A DNA stretch of 11,069 nt from an uncultured Collinsella sp. (GTDB taxonomy: Bacteria > Actinomycetota > Coriobacteriia > Coriobacteriales > Coriobacteriaceae): NCBI GenBank assembly GCA_958437935.1, contig CAUBPS010000031.1, positions 1 through 11,069 of the forward strand, read 5' to 3'. Position 1 is the stretch's first letter; each line of letters starts with the position of its first letter. Under the pieces are notes generated by a model that was not told the DNA's origin, made no database searches, and worked only from the letters and a program-made list of their open reading frames with translations. A program made the translations under genes and the position numbers. Below, in pieces: positions 5,482-11,069 of the stretch.

Positions 5482-6900
5482 ATGGCTTACGACGCCAAGA
5501 AAATCTACTACCGCTTCGATGACCATCTGAGCCGCCTGGTTCTGGATTACGAAGCAAGCCGCCAGATTTCGCCCGAGAGCGAAAGCCTCTACCACGGCCT
5601 GCCGACCGACCCTTATGACGAGGGCTTGTTTGTCGAGCACAATGTCAAGCGCGGCCTGCGCAATGCCGACGGCTCGGGCGTGGTCGCGGGCCTCACTCGC
5701 ATCTCGGATGTGCACGGCTACAACAAGGTCGACGGAAAGGTCGTGCCCGATCAGGGCAAGCTCACGCTTCGCGGCTACAGCATCGAGGATCTGGTCAACA
5801 ATGCCCAGGCCGAGAATCGCTACGGCTACGAGGAAGTCGCCTATCTGCTTATCACGGGTTCGCTGCCCAACAAGGAAGAGCTCGACGGCTTCTGCGAGCG
5901 CCTGGGCGCCTTTAGACATCTGAGCGACGAGTACGTCAAAGAGTTCCCTATGACCACGGTGTCGTCGAGCATCATGAACGTGCTCCAGCGCGCCGTGCTG
6001 CTGCTCTACGCCTTCGATGCCGAACCAGACGTGATCACGCCCGAGCACGAAATCGACGTCGCCATCTCCATGCTCGCCCGTCTCCCCCGCATCGCCGCCT
6101 TCGCGCATATGGCCTCGGTCGCCAAGCGCCGCGGCTCCGAGGTTCATGTACCGCACCCCACACCCGGTCTCTCCACCGCCGAGACCATCCTGCAGGTGTT
6201 GCGCGGCGGCATGGCATTCACCCGCGACGAGGCCATGCTGCTCGACGTGATGCTCATGCTGCATGCCGAGCACGGCGGCGGCAACAACTCCACGTTTGCC
6301 TGCCGCGTGCTGTCCTCCTCGGCCACCGACCCGTATTCCGCCTACGCCGCGGCTATCGGCTCGCTCAAGGGTCCGCGCCACGGCGGCGCCAACGCCAAGG
6401 TCGTGTCCATGCACGAGGACATCCGTGCGCATGTCTCCAACTGGGAGGACGAGGACGAGGTCGCAGCCTACCTGGGCAAGATCCTCGATAAGCAGGCCTT
6501 CGACGGCACGGGCCTCATCTACGGTATGGGCCACGCCGTCTACACGCTGAGCGACCCGCGCGCCGAGGTGTGCCGCCGTTACGCGCGCACGCTTGCCGCC
6601 AAGAAGGACCTGGGCGAGGAGTTCGCGCTCATCGAGCGCATCGAGCGTCTGGCCCCGCAGGTGATGCGCGATCACGGCATGACCAAGCCCATCTGCGCCA
6701 ACATCGACCTGTACACGGGCTTTATCTACAAGATGCTCGGCGTGCCCGAGACGCTCTTTACGCCGCTGTTCGCCGTCGCCCGCATGGCCGGCTGGTCGGC
6801 GCACCGCATGGAAGAGCTCTTCTGCGCGCATCGCATCATCCGCCCGGCATACCGTCCGGTGATCGATCCGCTGGAGTACAAGCCGCTCGCCGATCGCTAG
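5482..6900 (+). CDS. gltA: Citrate synthase
   Basis: Condenses acetyl-CoA and oxaloacetate to citrate in the cytoplasm, the first step toward 2-oxoglutarate and glutamate; a full TCA cycle need not be present. The 472-aa product shows the expected catalytic set: His264 in HAEHGGGNNSTF, His351 in GMGHAVY (equivalent to E. coli His305), Arg360 in SDPRAE, and Asp409 in NIDLYTG (equivalent to E. coli Asp362), plus GPRHGGAN around 297-304. The N-terminal stretch of about 60 residues before the HNVKRGL motif is longer than in E. coli and typical of anaerobe enzymes. I chose ATG 5482 because GAGGAG (5471-5476) sits five bases before it. The frame stays open to an ATG at 5416, which lacks such a site and lies in the hairpin. 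A 2-methylcitrate synthase is possible, but no prp neighbours are present. Confidence 0.93.
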   Translation: MAYDAKKIYYRFDDHLSRLVLDYEASRQISPESESLYHGLPTDPYDEGLFVEHNVKRGLRNADGSGVVAGLTRISDVHGYNKVDGKVVPDQGKLTLRGYSIEDLVNNAQAENRYGYEEVAYLLITGSLPNKEELDGFCERLGAFRHLSDEYVKEFPMTTVSSSIMNVLQRAVLLLYAFDAEPDVITPEHEIDVAISMLARLPRIAAFAHMASVAKRRGSEVHVPHPTPGLSTAETILQVLRGGMAFTRDEAMLLDVMLMLHAEHGGGNNSTFACRVLSSSATDPYSAYAAAIGSLKGPRHGGANAKVVSMHEDIRAHVSNWEDEDEVAAYLGKILDKQAFDGTGLIYGMGHAVYTLSDPRAEVCRRYARTLAAKKDLGEEFALIERIERLAPQVMRDHGMTKPICANIDLYTGFIYKMLGVPETLFTPLFAVARMAGWSAHRMEELFCAHRIIRPAYRPVIDPLEYKPLADR

Positions 6901-6923
6901 GACGCGGACCGTTATAGAACCCG

Positions 6924-6962
6924 AGCGTGGCCAGGGCATCACCGCCCTCGGCCACGCTTTTT
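6924..6962 (+). terminator. Rho-independent terminator after citrate synthase
   Basis: AGCGTGGCC (6924-6932) pairs with GGCCACGCT (6950-6958), and inside it AGGGC pairs with GCCCT around ATCACC, with a single bulged C. The stem is followed at once by TTTTT (6958-6962). It ends 25 bases before the next start codon. Confidence 0.92.
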
Positions 6963-6987
6963 ATGCCAGTAGAAAGGGCTGCATCGA

Positions 6988-7830
6988 ATGATTGTGTTTT
7001 CCGATATGGATGGAACGCTGCTGACGAGTGACAAGCAGATGAGCGACGCCACCTGGGCGATGCTCGACGAGCTTGCGCGCCGCGGTGTTGAGTTTGTGCC
7101 CTGCACGGGGCGCCCGCTGTCAGGCATCTTTGAGCCCATCCTCGCTCACCCCGCCGTACACTACGCGGTCTGCGCCAACGGTGCCAGCGTCTGGCAGCTC
7201 GACGCCGGTACGCCCACCGACGTCTCGCGCGCCACGTGCATCTTGAGCCGTCCGCTCGACCGTGGCATTGCCCACCGCACCCATCGCATTGCCGCCGGCC
7301 ACGATGTGACCTTCGATATCTTCGCGGATGGGCAGTGCTTCCTCCCCCGCTCGCTATACGGGCGTCTGGATGAGTTCTGTGGCGGCGACCCCCACATCGC
7401 GGCTTCGCTCAAGCGCACACGAACACCGATCGACATGGATATCGACAGCAAGATCGACGAGGTCGAGACGCTCGAACGCATCGCCATGTACTGGCACGAC
7501 CCGGCCGATCGCGACGCCATCGCGGCGGCGCTCGACACGCTCGAAGGCATTGAGGTCACGCGTTCGTACGCCATGAATATCGAGGTCATGGGCGAGGGCG
7601 CCACCAAGGGGACGGCCCTCACGTGGTTATGCGAGCACCTGGGCGAGCGTCTCGCCGACGCCTGGGCGTTCGGCGACAACATCAACGACATCCCCATGCT
7701 ACAGGCAGCGGGCCACGGCATGGCCATGATCAACGCCGAGTCCGAAGACCGCGAGGCCGCCGACGCCATCACCGAATACGACAACGACCACGACGGCGTC
7801 GCCCGCACCATCATGGCCGCCCTCGCTTAG
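6988..7830 (+). CDS. Cof-type HAD superfamily phosphatase (first of two)
   Basis: A 280-aa soluble phosphohydrolase of the Cof/YidA branch, Mg-dependent and acting on phosphorylated sugars, cofactors or nucleotides. Motif I is DMDGT with the nucleophile Asp6 and acid/base Asp8; motif II is CTGRP with Thr40; motif III is Lys207 in GATKGTA; motif IV is GDNIND at 229-234. The middle part (about 80-190) is the C2 cap that sets substrate choice and has no feature I can tie to one substrate. AAAGGG (6973-6978) lies nine bases upstream of the ATG. The gene starts only 25 bases after the citrate synthase terminator, leaving little room for its own promoter (see findings). It converges on the second HAD gene across a repeat-filled gap. 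The two proteins have diverged well apart and are not a recent duplication. Confidence 0.93.
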   Translation: MIVFSDMDGTLLTSDKQMSDATWAMLDELARRGVEFVPCTGRPLSGIFEPILAHPAVHYAVCANGASVWQLDAGTPTDVSRATCILSRPLDRGIAHRTHRIAAGHDVTFDIFADGQCFLPRSLYGRLDEFCGGDPHIAASLKRTRTPIDMDIDSKIDEVETLERIAMYWHDPADRDAIAAALDTLEGIEVTRSYAMNIEVMGEGATKGTALTWLCEHLGERLADAWAFGDNINDIPMLQAAGHGMAMINAESEDREAADAITEYDNDHDGVARTIMAALA

Positions 7831-7838
7831 TCGTTGGG

Positions 7839-7871
7839 TAGTCATTGGGGACGTTCTTAAACGACTAGTCG
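7839..7871 (+). repeat. 33-bp repeat, copy 1 of an inverted pair flanking the second HAD gene
   Basis: Matches the reverse complement of 8922-8954 at 32 of 33 positions. Its core is GGGGACGTTCTTAAACGAC, followed by the 10-bp palindrome CGACTAGTCG (7862-7871). It lies nine bases after the TAG stop of the first HAD gene. The bases between (TCGTTGGGTAG) look like a partial, degenerate extra copy of its start. Confidence 0.9.
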
Positions 7872-7873
7872 TT

Positions 7874-7912
7874 GGGGACAGTCTTCGCAAAAAAGCTGCA
7901 AGGACTGTCCCC
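7874..7912. repeat. Palindromic repeat element (REP-like hairpin) between convergent genes
   Basis: GGGGACAGTC (7874-7883) and GACTGTCCCC (7903-7912) form a perfect 10-bp stem. It extends inward with TT/AG and GCA/TGC across one mismatch, leaving an A-rich loop. Outside it, GGGGACGTTC (7847-7856) and GAACGTCCCC (7931-7940) form a second, nested inverted repeat, so the 94-bp block 7847-7940 is doubly palindromic. There is no U-tract on either strand, although it may still slow polymerase between the two converging genes. Confidence 0.8.
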
Positions 7913-7916
7913 CCAC

Positions 7917-7947
7917 TGCCGGCAGAAAAGGAACGTCCCCATCTGCC
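7917..7947 (+). repeat. 31-bp TGCCGGCA-type repeat, copy 1
   Basis: Matches 10952-10982 in the same orientation at 27 of 31 positions. The unit is TGCCGGCA, then AAAAGGA-CGTCCCCA, then TGCC. The start is part of the 10-bp palindrome CTGCCGGCAG (7916-7925). It ends three bases before the stop codon of the second HAD gene. Confidence 0.8.
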
Positions 7948-7950
7948 GGA

Positions 7951-8745
7951 TTAAGCGAGACTCTCCAGCACGCGACGGAGCTCCTGCTGGACGGCGTGGT
8001 CGCGATTACAACCCACCACGCGATCGGCCACCGCCTTGAGCGCGGGACGCGCGTTTTCCATCGCGCAGCCCGTGCCGACAAAGCGAATGATCTCGTAGTC
8101 GTTCATCGAGTCGCCAAACGCCATGACCTCGTCGCGTTCGACGCCATAGTGCTCCATGAGCTGCTCGATTCCCGAGGCTTTCGACACACCGGGCTGCATG
8201 GCATCGATCCATGCGTTTCCAGAAGGCGCAAAGGTAAAGAGCTGGCCAAGCTCGCGCTGCAGTACGTAGGCACTGTCCATAACGGCACAGTCATCGCAAA
8301 AGATACTCGCCTTGATGATATTTACGCTGGGATCGGGCAGCTCCCAAATGCGCTCGGCATTGGGAAGGTCCTTATCGACCTCACGCACGAACTTGCACTC
8401 GTCATCGAGCAGGAAGGACTTGGTTCGGTCAAAGAGCGCAAGATGCAGATTGGGAAACGTCCTGACGGCTTGGGCGAGCCTTCGAATCGCCAGGTGGGAA
8501 TACACCTCACGGTCTACCATCTTACCGTCGGCGTAGACCTGGGCGCCGTTGGCGGCGACAAAGTCCATCTTGTCGAGAACGGGTGCAAAGAACTCGCACA
8601 GGCGATCGTAGCGGCGGCCTGACGATACGGCAAAATGCACGCCATGCTCGCGTAGCGCCAAAATCAGTTCGTAGGTCTCGGGAGGCACCTGGCTGTTTTC
8701 GTCAAGCAACGTGCCGTCCATATCGGATGCAATCAGTTTAAACAT
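7951..8745 (-). CDS. Cof-type HAD superfamily phosphatase (second of two)
   Basis: A 264-aa soluble HAD phosphatase, counted from the ATG at 8745, which gives the normal family start MFKLIASDMDGTLL. The frame stays open for 12 more codons to an ATG at 8781, but those have no ribosome binding site and overlap the leader hairpin. GGGAG sits about seven bases before 8745. Motif I has Asp8 and Asp10; motif II is SSGRR with Ser42; motif III is Lys189 in GVSKASG; motif IV is GDSMND at 211-216. The cap domain (about 80-180) contains CDDC near 150 and is not informative about substrate. The gene sits alone between inverted 33-bp repeats and points opposite to the first HAD gene. Translation is probably controlled by the leader stem described at 8752-8811. 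Confidence 0.92.
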   Translation of the reverse strand: MFKLIASDMDGTLLDENSQVPPETYELILALREHGVHFAVSSGRRYDRLCEFFAPVLDKMDFVAANGAQVYADGKMVDREVYSHLAIRRLAQAVRTFPNLHLALFDRTKSFLLDDECKFVREVDKDLPNAERIWELPDPSVNIIKASIFCDDCAVMDSAYVLQRELGQLFTFAPSGNAWIDAMQPGVSKASGIEQLMEHYGVERDEVMAFGDSMNDYEIIRFVGTGCAMENARPALKAVADRVVGCNRDHAVQQELRRVLESLA

Positions 8746-8751
8746 AGAAAA

Positions 8752-8811
8752 GCTCCCTTCGGGCTTGTTGGAATCGGGCATCTATCCGAACCCACCGTAC
8801 CCAAAGGGAGC
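8752..8811 (-). promoter_or_regulatory. Leader stem that would cover the ribosome binding site of the second HAD gene
   Basis: In the minus-strand RNA, GCUCCCUUUGGG (8811-8800) can pair with CCCGAAGGGAGC (8763-8752) in 12 consecutive pairs including one G-U, around a 36-nt loop. The 3' arm contains the GAAGGGAG Shine-Dalgarno and is followed by UUUUCU and then the AUG at 8745. Folding would therefore hide the start site, or act as a weak terminator because of the U-run. The loop also has a possible inner stem (CGG with CCG). I do not match it to a known riboswitch class. Confidence 0.6.
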
Positions 8812-8815
8812 ACGA

Positions 8816-8844
8816 ATAAGACCCCGCAGACATAAACGTTACAA
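8816..8844 (-). promoter_or_regulatory. Weak candidate promoter for the second HAD gene
   Basis: On the minus strand TTGTAA (8844-8839) and TCTTAT (8821-8816) are 17 bases apart, each with four of six consensus matches. A start about seven bases on would fall at the edge of the leader stem's 5' arm, which weakens either this promoter or the full 12-bp stem. The rest of the 206-bp gap up to 8951 holds short GTCGCAG/AGGCGAC repeats (8884-8925) and nothing coding. Confidence 0.25.
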
Positions 8845-8921
8845 GGACCTGGCAAATAGCTCACGCGCGCCAGAGGTCCCACGGTCGCAGCGTCAGGCGA
8901 CACGCCAAAGAGCGTCGCAGG

Positions 8922-8954
8922 CGACTAGTCGTTTAAGAACGTCCCCGATGACTA
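8922..8954 (-). repeat. 33-bp repeat, copy 2 of the inverted pair, containing the adenine deaminase stop codon
   Basis: This is the reverse complement of 7839-7871 with one mismatch (C for T before the GGGG run). Its first three bases on the minus strand are the TAG that ends the adenine deaminase gene, within GACTAGTC (8950-8957). The inner palindrome CGACTAGTCG is at 8922-8931. Confidence 0.9.
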
Positions 8955-10772
8955 GTCGGCGTAGGTGAAGGTGGTGACGTCGAACATGCCCTCGGGGCGG
9001 ATGCGGAGCGTCGGGATCACCGGCAGGGGCAGGAAGATGATGCCCATGATGGGATCGAGCGGCGGCTCGATACCCATGGCGCGCGCCTTGACCATAAAGT
9101 CGTCGTGCTGCGCGGCGACATCCTCGGCCGTGCCCTCGCTCATCAGGCCACCGAGCGCCAGCGGAATACGCGCCACGACCTCGCCGTTGCGCACCAGCAC
9201 GTGGCCGCCCTGCCCCACGGCTTCAACAGCCGCCATCATATCGGCAGCGTTATCGCCCACGACGCATACGTTGTGCGAATCGTGGCCAATCGTCGAGGCG
9301 ATGGCACCACCCGTGATGGTAAAGCCGCGCACCCAACCACGGCCGATATGCTTGCCGACCAGGCCCAGACCCGCGGGGCCGTCACCGTCGGTGCCCTCGG
9401 CCTGCAGTGACACGCCGCGGCCATGGCGCTCAATCAGCATAATGCGGCGCAGGCCCTCGGCACTCTCGGGGCGAGCCATACCCGTGATGGCCTTACCCGG
9501 CACCACGTCGATCACGGCCTCGCCCGGCTTAAAGGCATAGTCGAACACGTCGAGCGAAAGCTTCGGCAGCTTAACGGAGGCGCGCAGCTCATCGGCAAGG
9601 GCCGCAACCTCGGCCATCTCGGGCGCGATCTCGCCCACAAAGGTGCCGTCCTGCGCCACCAGAGCACCAGCGGCATATACGCGATGCGGAGCCGTGGCAA
9701 ACGTCAGGTCGTTGAGCACCAGCAGGTCGGCACGCTTGCCCGGGGCGATGGCGCCACGCAGCTCGTGCGGGTCGCGGCAACCGTGGTCCAGGCCAAACGC
9801 CTCGGCCGTGGAGAGGGACGCCATGGAGATCGCGACCACGGGGTCGATGCCGGCCTCGATGGCCACGCGGCAGGCATTGTCGATCATGCCGGTCGCAAGT
9901 GCATCGGAAGGGGCGCGGTCGTCAGTCGCAAAGCAGCAGCGGCGGGCGCGGACAGGGTTCTCCAGCAGCATCGGGGACAAATTGGCCAGGTCGTGGCTGC
10001 ACGTGCCCTCACGCAGCATCACATACATGCCGCGGGACAGCTTGTCGAGTGCCTCCTCGGGAATCGTCGACTCGTGGTCGGCGATAATGCCCGCTGCGGC
10101 ATAGGCGTTGAGGTCCTTGCCGGCAACGAGCGGCGCATGGCCGTCGACCTGCTTGGACGGCGTCTGGTTGGCAGCATCGATGCGGGCGCAGGTCTCGGGA
10201 TCGGCCATAAAGACGCCCGGCAGGTTCATCATCTCGCCCAGACCAAAGACATCGCCCGGATGCTCGGCAAAAAACGCCTGCATATCGGCAGCCGAAATGA
10301 CGGCGCCGGCCTGCTCGTCGGGCAGCGCGGGCACGCACGAAGGCATCATGTACTTGATGGAGATGGGCGCACGGCGGCCGTCCTCGATCATAAAGCGCAA
10401 GCCGTCCAGGCCGGCAACGTTGGCGATCTCGTGGCTGTCGGCAATGGCAGTGGTGGTGCCGCGCGTCGCCGCCATGCGCGCATACTCGGCGGGACGGATG
10501 TTCGAGGACTCGATATGCAAATGTCCGTCGATAAAGCCGGGGGCAAGATAGCGACCCTGGCAGTCGATGACCTCAGTTGCCTCGTAGGTGCCGGCGGCAT
10601 CGTCGCGACCATCGTAGAGCACGCCGACGATCACACCGTCCTTGACGGCAACGCTACCGGGCGCCACGCGCTGGCCATATACGTCGACAATCTGCGCATT
10701 GGTAAACAGCGTGTCGACGGGCACACGACCCTCGGCGGCCTCGATCACAGACCTCATGACCTCAACGGACAT
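8952..10772 (-). CDS. ade: Adenine deaminase
   Basis: Hydrolyses adenine to hypoxanthine and ammonia in purine salvage, using a two-metal centre. The 606-aa protein is an amidohydrolase with the usual length for the AdeC type. Metal-site residues seen are His84 and His86 in DGHLHIESSN, Glu180 in GLGEMMNLPG, His212 in DGHAP, His233 in ADHES, and Asp284/Asp285 in FATDDR. The C-terminal half has the family blocks GFTITGGAIASTIGHDSHN (482-501) and GGLMS near 541. I chose ATG 10772 because AAGGAG sits five bases before it; the frame stays open 94 codons further upstream only by chance, through the promoter, hairpin and repeats. Expression probably depends on the terminator-like hairpin at 10793-10828. 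The TAG stop lies inside a copy of the 33-bp repeat, so the last residues may have been altered by it. Confidence 0.96.
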   Translation of the reverse strand: MSVEVMRSVIEAAEGRVPVDTLFTNAQIVDVYGQRVAPGSVAVKDGVIVGVLYDGRDDAAGTYEATEVIDCQGRYLAPGFIDGHLHIESSNIRPAEYARMAATRGTTTAIADSHEIANVAGLDGLRFMIEDGRRAPISIKYMMPSCVPALPDEQAGAVISAADMQAFFAEHPGDVFGLGEMMNLPGVFMADPETCARIDAANQTPSKQVDGHAPLVAGKDLNAYAAAGIIADHESTIPEEALDKLSRGMYVMLREGTCSHDLANLSPMLLENPVRARRCCFATDDRAPSDALATGMIDNACRVAIEAGIDPVVAISMASLSTAEAFGLDHGCRDPHELRGAIAPGKRADLLVLNDLTFATAPHRVYAAGALVAQDGTFVGEIAPEMAEVAALADELRASVKLPKLSLDVFDYAFKPGEAVIDVVPGKAITGMARPESAEGLRRIMLIERHGRGVSLQAEGTDGDGPAGLGLVGKHIGRGWVRGFTITGGAIASTIGHDSHNVCVVGDNAADMMAAVEAVGQGGHVLVRNGEVVARIPLALGGLMSEGTAEDVAAQHDDFMVKARAMGIEPPLDPIMGIIFLPLPVIPTLRIRPEGMFDVTTFTYAD

Positions 10773-10792
10773 ACATACTCCTTCTACTGTAG

Positions 10793-10828
10793 AAAAAAGC
10801 TGCGGAGCGGACAGACCTTCACCGCAGC
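10793..10828 (-). terminator. Intrinsic-terminator-like hairpin in the adenine deaminase leader
   Basis: On the minus strand GCTGCGG (10828-10822) pairs with CCGCAGC (10805-10799) around a 16-nt loop and is followed by TTTTTT (10798-10793). The GCGG can alternatively pair with an earlier CCGC inside the loop. The next bases form the odd palindrome TTCTAC-A-GTAGAA (10794-10782), then the AAGGAG of ade. Only 20 bases separate the U-run from the start codon, so the ade message must read through this structure. Confidence 0.7.
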
Positions 10829-10840
10829 AAACTAATAGCC

Positions 10841-10868
10841 ATTGTATGCCCAAACGATGGGCCAACAA
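10841..10868 (-). promoter_or_regulatory. Candidate promoter for adenine deaminase
   Basis: On the minus strand TACAAT (10846-10841) is a near-consensus -10 box. TTGTTG (10868-10863) lies 16 bases upstream and matches the first three -35 bases. Transcription would begin near 10834, only about six bases before the hairpin at 10828-10799. Confidence 0.5.
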
Positions 10869-10935
10869 TACGCCCCTCCGCTTAACGACATACGCCGCTT
10901 GGCGCAATGGAGACAGGCCGCTTTGCACCAATGAC

Positions 10936-10982
10936 AAGGAGCGTCCCAAAGTGCCGGCACAAAAGGAGCGTCCCCAAGTGCC
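10936..10982 (+). repeat. Tandem GGAGCGTCCC repeat and copy 2 of the TGCCGGCA-type element
   Basis: Two 20-bp units, 10936-10955 and 10963-10982, differ at one base and repeat with a period of 27. Each runs AAGGAGCGTCCC, then AAGTGCC. Between them is the palindrome GTGCCGGCAC (10951-10960). The part 10952-10982 matches 7917-7947 at 27 of 31 positions. The last 80 bases of the window show no supported gene. Confidence 0.8.
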
Positions 10983-11069
10983 ACCCCCAAGCGCCAGCCA
11001 CGGCAGCGCCGATATTTTGGCAACGACAGACACTATGACCCAATCCGAGGGCACTAAAAAGATAGGAGC

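Noticed and set aside
5200..6942. 580-codon open frame on the minus strand opposite citrate synthase
   Set aside because: It runs antisense through a gene with all catalytic motifs and gives a His/Arg/Val/Gly-rich product with no recognisable domain. Long antisense frames are common in high-GC genes.
8746..8781. 12-codon N-terminal extension of the second HAD protein from an ATG at 8781
   Set aside because: HAD proteins of this type begin just before the DMDGT motif, and the extension has no ribosome binding site and covers the leader stem.
9423..10835. 470-codon open frame on the plus strand opposite adenine deaminase
   Set aside because: It mirrors ade codons, has no ribosome binding site, and its composition (Arg, Gly, His rich) is typical of a shadow frame.
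10773..11054. 94-codon N-terminal extension of adenine deaminase
   Set aside because: It would translate through the candidate promoter, the hairpin with T6 and the tandem repeats, and the family normally begins near the ATG at 10772, which has AAGGAG five bases before it.
11035..11069. Possible plus-strand gene at the right edge: an ATG at 11035, or AGGAG at 11064-11068 as the binding site of a gene just outside
   Set aside because: The ATG has no Shine-Dalgarno and only 11 codons are visible. The AGGAG is plausible, but the start codon it would serve is beyond the window.

Overview
The window looks like chromosomal DNA from a high-GC, Gram-positive-type anaerobe. The best guess is a gut Coriobacteriia species such as Collinsella. 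This is inferred from the clostridial/actinobacterial flavour of the citrate synthase, the UPF0237 ACT protein, the paired Cof-type HAD phosphatases, the AdeC-type adenine deaminase, and the clear GGAG-class ribosome binding sites with TACAAT-like -10 boxes. No marker gene fixes the species.

Left part (1-4719, accessory in character). An operon on the minus strand reads leftward. It holds a large ABC-2-like permease whose two halves are a tandem duplication, then its ATP-binding subunit, then the start of a third gene cut by the window edge. Diverging from it on the plus strand is a two-gene unit, a four-helix DUF2975-like membrane protein and a small Cro/C1-type (YozG-like) regulator. The shared 117-bp spacer holds a 10-bp palindrome, a possible promoter and a hairpin. 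Directly after the regulator's stop codon, and in the same frame, lies the C-terminal catalytic domain of a tyrosine recombinase. It has lost its N-terminus and is frameshifted, so it is a scar of a former integrated element.

Middle (4720-6962, core metabolism). A non-coding stretch of about 400 bp carries three successive strong stem-loops and a likely promoter. It leads into a small ACT-domain protein and a citrate synthase, probably one transcript, with a very stable stem-loop between the genes and a textbook intrinsic terminator after them.

Right part (6963-11069). A plus-strand Cof-type HAD phosphatase converges on a second, minus-strand one. A minus-strand adenine deaminase follows upstream. 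The intergenic gaps are packed with one family of GGGGAC/TGCCGGCA palindromic repeats. A 33-bp inverted copy sits at the 3' end of the first phosphatase gene and another at the 3' end of the deaminase gene, where it supplies the stop codon; the pair flanks the second phosphatase gene. That phosphatase gene has a leader stem that would bury its own ribosome binding site. The deaminase has a terminator-like hairpin between its putative promoter and its start codon, which suggests attenuation.

No rRNA, tRNA, CRISPR array or intact insertion sequence was seen. The least explained items are the duplicated-permease transporter with its divergent membrane protein/regulator pair, and the set of structured leaders and palindromic repeats.
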